The position numbers were made by a program, and so were the translations under genes. This document shows positions 6,499 through 9,234 of a DNA stretch of 9,234 nucleotides, one piece after another. This DNA comes from Coriobacteriaceae bacterium. GTDB taxonomy: Bacteria > Actinomycetota > Coriobacteriia > Coriobacteriales > Eggerthellaceae. The notes under the pieces are model-generated. The model was not told the origin of the DNA. It saw only the letters and a list, made by a program, of their open reading frames with translations, and did no database searches. How positions within the stretch are numbered: position 1 is the first letter of the stretch; every line of letters starts with the position of its first letter. The stretch lies in assembly GCA_015062635.1 (NCBI GenBank), contig SUUF01000078.1, positions 1-9,234 on the forward strand. Reading direction: 5' to 3'.

Positions 6499-7611
6499 CT
6501 AGTCGAAGAGGTCGGCCGCATCCTCGAGCTTCGATACGATCTCGATATGCTGCGGGCACGCATCCTCGCACTGCCCGCATTGGATGCAATCGCCCGCGCG
6601 GTGCCCCTCGCTCGCCGAGAAGGCATACCAATGCGCTCCCGCCTCATGGCCATAGAGCGCATTGCGGTTGAGCGCATCCATGATGCCCGAGATGTTGATC
6701 TCCATCGGGCATTCTTTCATGCAGTAATGGCAGGCGGTGCACGGGTTGTCCATCAGCTCGTCAAGCTTGCGCTGGGCTGCAAGCAACGTCTCGCGCTCAT
6801 CGTCGGCAAGAGGCGCGAGCGTGCGCCACGTCTGCAGGTTCTCTTCCATCTGCTGCAAGGTGCTCATGCCGGAAAGGACCGTCATCACGCCCTCAGCGTT
6901 CATCGCAAAACGCAAGGCCCAATCGGCGAAACTGCGGTCAACGCTCTGGGCCTGCAGGATCTCGGCAACCGCTTGGGGCGGATTCGCGAGCAAGCCACCG
7001 CGCACCGGCTCCATCACCACCACGGGCTTGCCATGTTTGCGCGCCACTTCCACGCACGCGCGGCTCTGGATGTTCGGGTTCTCCCAATCGGCGTAGTTCA
7101 CCTGCAGCTGCACGAATTCCATCTCGGGATGTTTCGTCAGCAGCTCATCGAGCAGCTCGGCGTTGTCGTGGTGGCTGAATCCGATATGGCGCACCTTGCC
7201 CGCAGCCTTCAGCTCCTTCACGAAATCCCACAGCTTGAAGTCGTCGAAGACCTTGGTGCGGGTTCCTCCCGTGTTGTGGATCAGGTAGAAATCGAAGTAT
7301 CCGGCGCCGGTTTGCTCGAGCGATGTGTCGAAAAGCGCACGGGCCTCTTCGGCCGTCTTGCAGCCGATCCACGCCGCGTTTTTCGTGGCGAGGTAGAAGC
7401 TCTCGCGCGGGTAACGCTCGACGAGCGCTTGACGGATGTCGGCCTCGGACGAACCATAGGCACGCGCCGTATCGAAATAGGTGCCGCCCGCCGCCATGAA
7501 GGCATCCACCATCTGCTTCACCTGTTCGATGTCGGTGGTGCCGTCCTCGAACTTCGGAAGGCGCATGAGACCAAAGCCGAGCTTCGAGATGTTCTGTTCC
7601 AATGCAACCAT
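6499..7611 (-). CDS. Aldo/keto reductase with C-terminal two-[4Fe-4S] ferredoxin domain
   Basis: This 370-residue cytoplasmic protein has two parts. Residues about 8-265 form an aldo/keto reductase barrel with the catalytic tetrad in place: D47 and Y52 in FDTARAYG, K77 in ATKNA and H112 in LIHN; GFSHHD (144-149) and EPVRGGLL (201-208) are family blocks. Residues about 290-360 hold two ferredoxin motifs, CTACHYCMKECP (C291, C294, C297, C301) and CIQCGQCEDACP (C342, C345, C348, C352), each able to bind one [4Fe-4S] cluster. Such fusions are common in strict anaerobes and are usually listed as predicted oxidoreductases with unknown substrate. The clusters suggest electron exchange with ferredoxin in addition to, or instead of, NADPH. 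The ATG at 7611 has GAGGGG 6 nt upstream. It has its own terminator and diverges from the YjiH-type gene across a 257-bp gap. A link to aldA (aldehyde chemistry) is only suggestive. Confidence 0.93.
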   Translation of the reverse strand: MVALEQNISKLGFGLMRLPKFEDGTTDIEQVKQMVDAFMAAGGTYFDTARAYGSSEADIRQALVERYPRESFYLATKNAAWIGCKTAEEARALFDTSLEQTGAGYFDFYLIHNTGGTRTKVFDDFKLWDFVKELKAAGKVRHIGFSHHDNAELLDELLTKHPEMEFVQLQVNYADWENPNIQSRACVEVARKHGKPVVVMEPVRGGLLANPPQAVAEILQAQSVDRSFADWALRFAMNAEGVMTVLSGMSTLQQMEENLQTWRTLAPLADDERETLLAAQRKLDELMDNPCTACHYCMKECPMEINISGIMDALNRNALYGHEAGAHWYAFSASEGHRAGDCIQCGQCEDACPQHIEIVSKLEDAADLFD

Positions 7612-7802
7612 GATGTGCCCCTCTCAGCATCACATATCTCCTGGAAGGATTCTACCAACGGCTTATAAGCGACAGTTTGTCTTTTATTCAGCTCACCGGA
7701 AACACATAACGCCCCTTTCCCGGCAGCTGCGCTCGTCATTGCGAATAAAGGCACGTTAATCTGCGATTTCGCCGACCGACACCGTCCCCGATTCTGCTAC
7801 CA

Positions 7803-7832
7803 TTGGCATGTTTATGTCCGCTATTGCATAGT
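7803..7832 (+). promoter_or_regulatory. Candidate promoter of the YjiH-type gene
   Basis: TTGGCA (7803-7808, five of six to the -35 consensus) is followed after 18 bp by CATAGT (7827-7832, four of six to the -10 consensus). A start of transcription near 7839 would leave a leader of about 30 nt before ATG 7869. The spacing is one base longer than ideal. Confidence 0.45.
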
Positions 7833-7858
7833 TGTTTCGTTGTATGCACCAATACCGC

Positions 7859-7863
7859 AAGGA
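7859..7863 (+). promoter_or_regulatory. Ribosome binding site of the YjiH-type gene
   Basis: AAGGA lies 5 nt before ATG 7869. It supports this start over upstream in-frame starts at 7803 (TTG, overlapping the putative -35) and 7809 onward, which would add a cysteine-rich segment with no family match. Confidence 0.7.
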
Positions 7864-7868
7864 TTCGC

Positions 7869-9233
7869 ATGAATAAATACAGCGCGAAGCAAATCGCCGG
7901 CTTCCTGATTCCATCGATCATCGGCATCGCAATCTTCATGATTCCCATCCAAGTCGACGGCACCTGGACGATCGTCGTCAAGGTCATCGCCGATATCATC
8001 GGCAACGCCCTCGGCGACTTCCTGCCCATCCTGTGCCTTATCATCGTGACGGCATCAGCCATTCTGGGCGTGGCGTCGCTGCGGCATCCATCGTTCATCA
8101 CCACGTACCCCATCATCGACGAGACGTTCACCACCACCCCCATCTGGGCCGTCATCCGCGTTGTCGGTTGCATCTTCATCTGGCTCGTGTACCTGGGCGT
8201 GGGCGCCGAAGACGAGGGGAGCTTCCTGTGGATGTTCACGAACGCCGACACCGGCGGGTTCGTGCTCGGCGACCTGCTCACCGTGCTCGTCATCATCTTC
8301 CTGCTCGCCGGCTTGCTGTTGCCGTTGCTGCTCGACTTCGGCCTGCTCGAATTCATCGGCGCGCTGCTCACGAAGGTCATGCGCCCGTTGTTCACCATTC
8401 CCGGACGCGCTGCGGTCGACTGCATCACCAGCTGGATCGGCGACGGCACGCTCGGCGTCATGCTCACGAACAACCAGTACCAAGACGGCTATTACTCGGC
8501 CCGCGAGGCATCCATCATCTCGACGACGTTCTCGGCCGTGTCCATCACCTTCAGCATCGTCGTGCTCGCAGAAGTCGACCTGATGAACTACTTCGGCCCG
8601 TACTACCTGCTCATCTGCCTCGTCGGCATCGTGTGCGCGCTCATCCTGCCGCGCATCCCACCGCTGTCGTGGAAGAAGGACGAATACCTGGTGCCCGGCA
8701 AGGCCATGGCCGAAACGCTGCCCGAGGGTTATTCCAGCAGCGTCGATTACGGCATCTCGCTCGCGGTCAAGCGCGTCGACGAGCATCGCGGCATCGCCCA
8801 GTTCCTGGAAAACGGCCTGAAGAACGCCGCCGGCATGTGGTTCGGCGTCCTGCCCGTCGTCATGTGCATCGGCACGCTCGCCCTGGTGCTCGCCAGCTAC
8901 ACGCCGATTTTCGCGATCCTCGGCGCGCCCTTCGTGCCGCTGCTGGAGCTGCTGCAGGTTCCCGAGGCGGCCTCCGTCAGCCAGACGATGGTCGTCGGAT
9001 TCACCGACATGTTCACGCCGTCCATCATCGCCGCCGGCATCATCTCCGACCCGATGGCCCGCTTCATCGTCGCCGTCATCTCGGTCACCCAGCTCATCTA
9101 CCTCTCTGAGGTCGGCGGCCTCATCTTGGGCTCCAAGATTCCGGTGAACATCGTCGAGCTCTTCGTGTTGTTCCTCGAGCGCACCATCATCAGCCTCCTC
9201 ATCGTCGCCCCACTCGCCCACCTCATCTTCTAG
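7869..9233 (+). CDS. YjiH-family multi-pass membrane protein with nucleoside-recognition (gate) domain
   Basis: This 454-residue inner-membrane protein has about ten hydrophobic segments, roughly at 10-28, 50-70, 92-111, 132-158, 214-236, 241-261, 322-345, 346-364, 395-415 and 425-450. A charged soluble loop lies at about 266-315. The pattern and conserved blocks match the YjiH/gate-domain family: FLIPSIIGIAIFMIPI near the start, GRAAVDCITSWIGDGTLGV at 179-197, and GFTDMFTPSIIAAG (377-390) with YLSEVGGLILGSKIP (411-425) in the second half. The two halves each hold a polar, glycine-rich stretch inside the membrane, as in transporters with inverted repeats. The family is thought to be membrane transporters but, as far as I know, has no proven substrate; nucleosides are suggested only by the domain name. 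The stop codon TAG lies one base from the window end, so any downstream partner is not visible. It is transcribed away from the aldo/keto reductase gene. Confidence 0.75.
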   Translation: MNKYSAKQIAGFLIPSIIGIAIFMIPIQVDGTWTIVVKVIADIIGNALGDFLPILCLIIVTASAILGVASLRHPSFITTYPIIDETFTTTPIWAVIRVVGCIFIWLVYLGVGAEDEGSFLWMFTNADTGGFVLGDLLTVLVIIFLLAGLLLPLLLDFGLLEFIGALLTKVMRPLFTIPGRAAVDCITSWIGDGTLGVMLTNNQYQDGYYSAREASIISTTFSAVSITFSIVVLAEVDLMNYFGPYYLLICLVGIVCALILPRIPPLSWKKDEYLVPGKAMAETLPEGYSSSVDYGISLAVKRVDEHRGIAQFLENGLKNAAGMWFGVLPVVMCIGTLALVLASYTPIFAILGAPFVPLLELLQVPEAASVSQTMVVGFTDMFTPSIIAAGIISDPMARFIVAVISVTQLIYLSEVGGLILGSKIPVNIVELFVLFLERTIISLLIVAPLAHLIF

Positions 9234-9234
9234 C

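Larger units (their letters stand above)
7612..7868. other. Divergent intergenic region
   Basis: These 257 bp separate the start of the aldo/keto reductase gene (minus) from that of the YjiH-type gene (plus) and are more AT-rich than the coding DNA. On the minus strand TATAAG (7663-7668) and TAGAAT (7649-7654) are possible -10 elements for the reductase gene, but neither has a good -35. A GCAGCTGC palindrome lies at 7723-7730. I see no small gene with a ribosome site here. Confidence 0.5.

Noticed and set aside
4917..6671. 584-codon plus-strand open frame antisense to aldA
   Set aside because: It mirrors the codon pattern of the conserved aldehyde dehydrogenase. It starts inside that gene, has a low-complexity Gly/His/Asp/Val composition and no recognisable domain.
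6330..6677. N-terminal extension of the aldehyde dehydrogenase frame
   Set aside because: The extra residues are Arg/Ser/Met-rich, run through the reductase terminator into the reductase gene, and match no dehydrogenase. AGGAGG 6 nt before ATG 6329 sets the true start.
7803..7868. Longer start for the YjiH-type protein from TTG 7803
   Set aside because: The added 22 residues are cysteine-rich and unlike the family, there is no ribosome site, and the segment overlaps a plausible promoter. ATG 7869 has AAGGA at 5 nt.
8055..9221. 388-codon minus-strand open frame antisense to the YjiH-type gene
   Set aside because: Its translation is almost entirely Asp/Glu/His/Arg/Gln, the typical shadow of a GC-rich membrane protein gene, with no motif.

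Overview
The window is GC-rich, gene-dense bacterial DNA with seven protein-coding genes: one partial at the left edge, six complete. It shows no mobile element, CRISPR array, rRNA or tRNA. Three gene types point to an anaerobic, high-GC Gram-positive such as a gut actinobacterium of the Coriobacteriia (Eggerthella/Adlercreutzia-like): a short methionine synthase with its reactivation domain on a separate gene, an aldo/keto reductase with two ferredoxin-type clusters, and a YjiH-type membrane protein. This placement is inferred from gene content only; no marker gene fixes it.

Left half (1-4617): methionine biosynthesis. The 3' end of an O-acetylhomoserine sulfhydrylase gene (+ strand, homocysteine synthesis) converges on a three-gene minus-strand operon. 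Its order is methylenetetrahydrofolate reductase (metF), a stand-alone MetH reactivation-domain protein, then a short cobalamin-dependent methionine synthase (metH). The last two overlap by 13 bp. The logic is complete: sulfide plus O-acetylhomoserine gives homocysteine, MetF supplies 5-methyl-THF, MetH makes methionine, and the separate domain protein is expected to rescue oxidised cobalamin with S-adenosylmethionine. A strong GC hairpin lies between the convergent stops. The roughly 180 bp upstream of metF is rich in inverted repeats and is the most likely control region.

Middle (4796-7611): two more minus-strand genes, each followed by a convincing intrinsic terminator and so probably transcribed separately. 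They encode an AldA-type lactaldehyde/glycolaldehyde dehydrogenase and an aldo/keto reductase with a C-terminal two-[4Fe-4S] domain. Both act on small aldehydes or carbonyls, but nothing shows they share a pathway.

Right end (7612-9234): a 257-bp divergent intergenic region with a plausible promoter, then a complete plus-strand gene for a polytopic membrane protein of the YjiH/nucleoside-recognition (gate) type, stopping at the window edge.

I see no wholly new system. The points most worth following are the split methionine synthase with a cysteine-rich reactivation protein, the nested repeats ahead of metF, a coenzyme-site substitution in the aldehyde dehydrogenase, and the unknown substrate of the YjiH-type protein.
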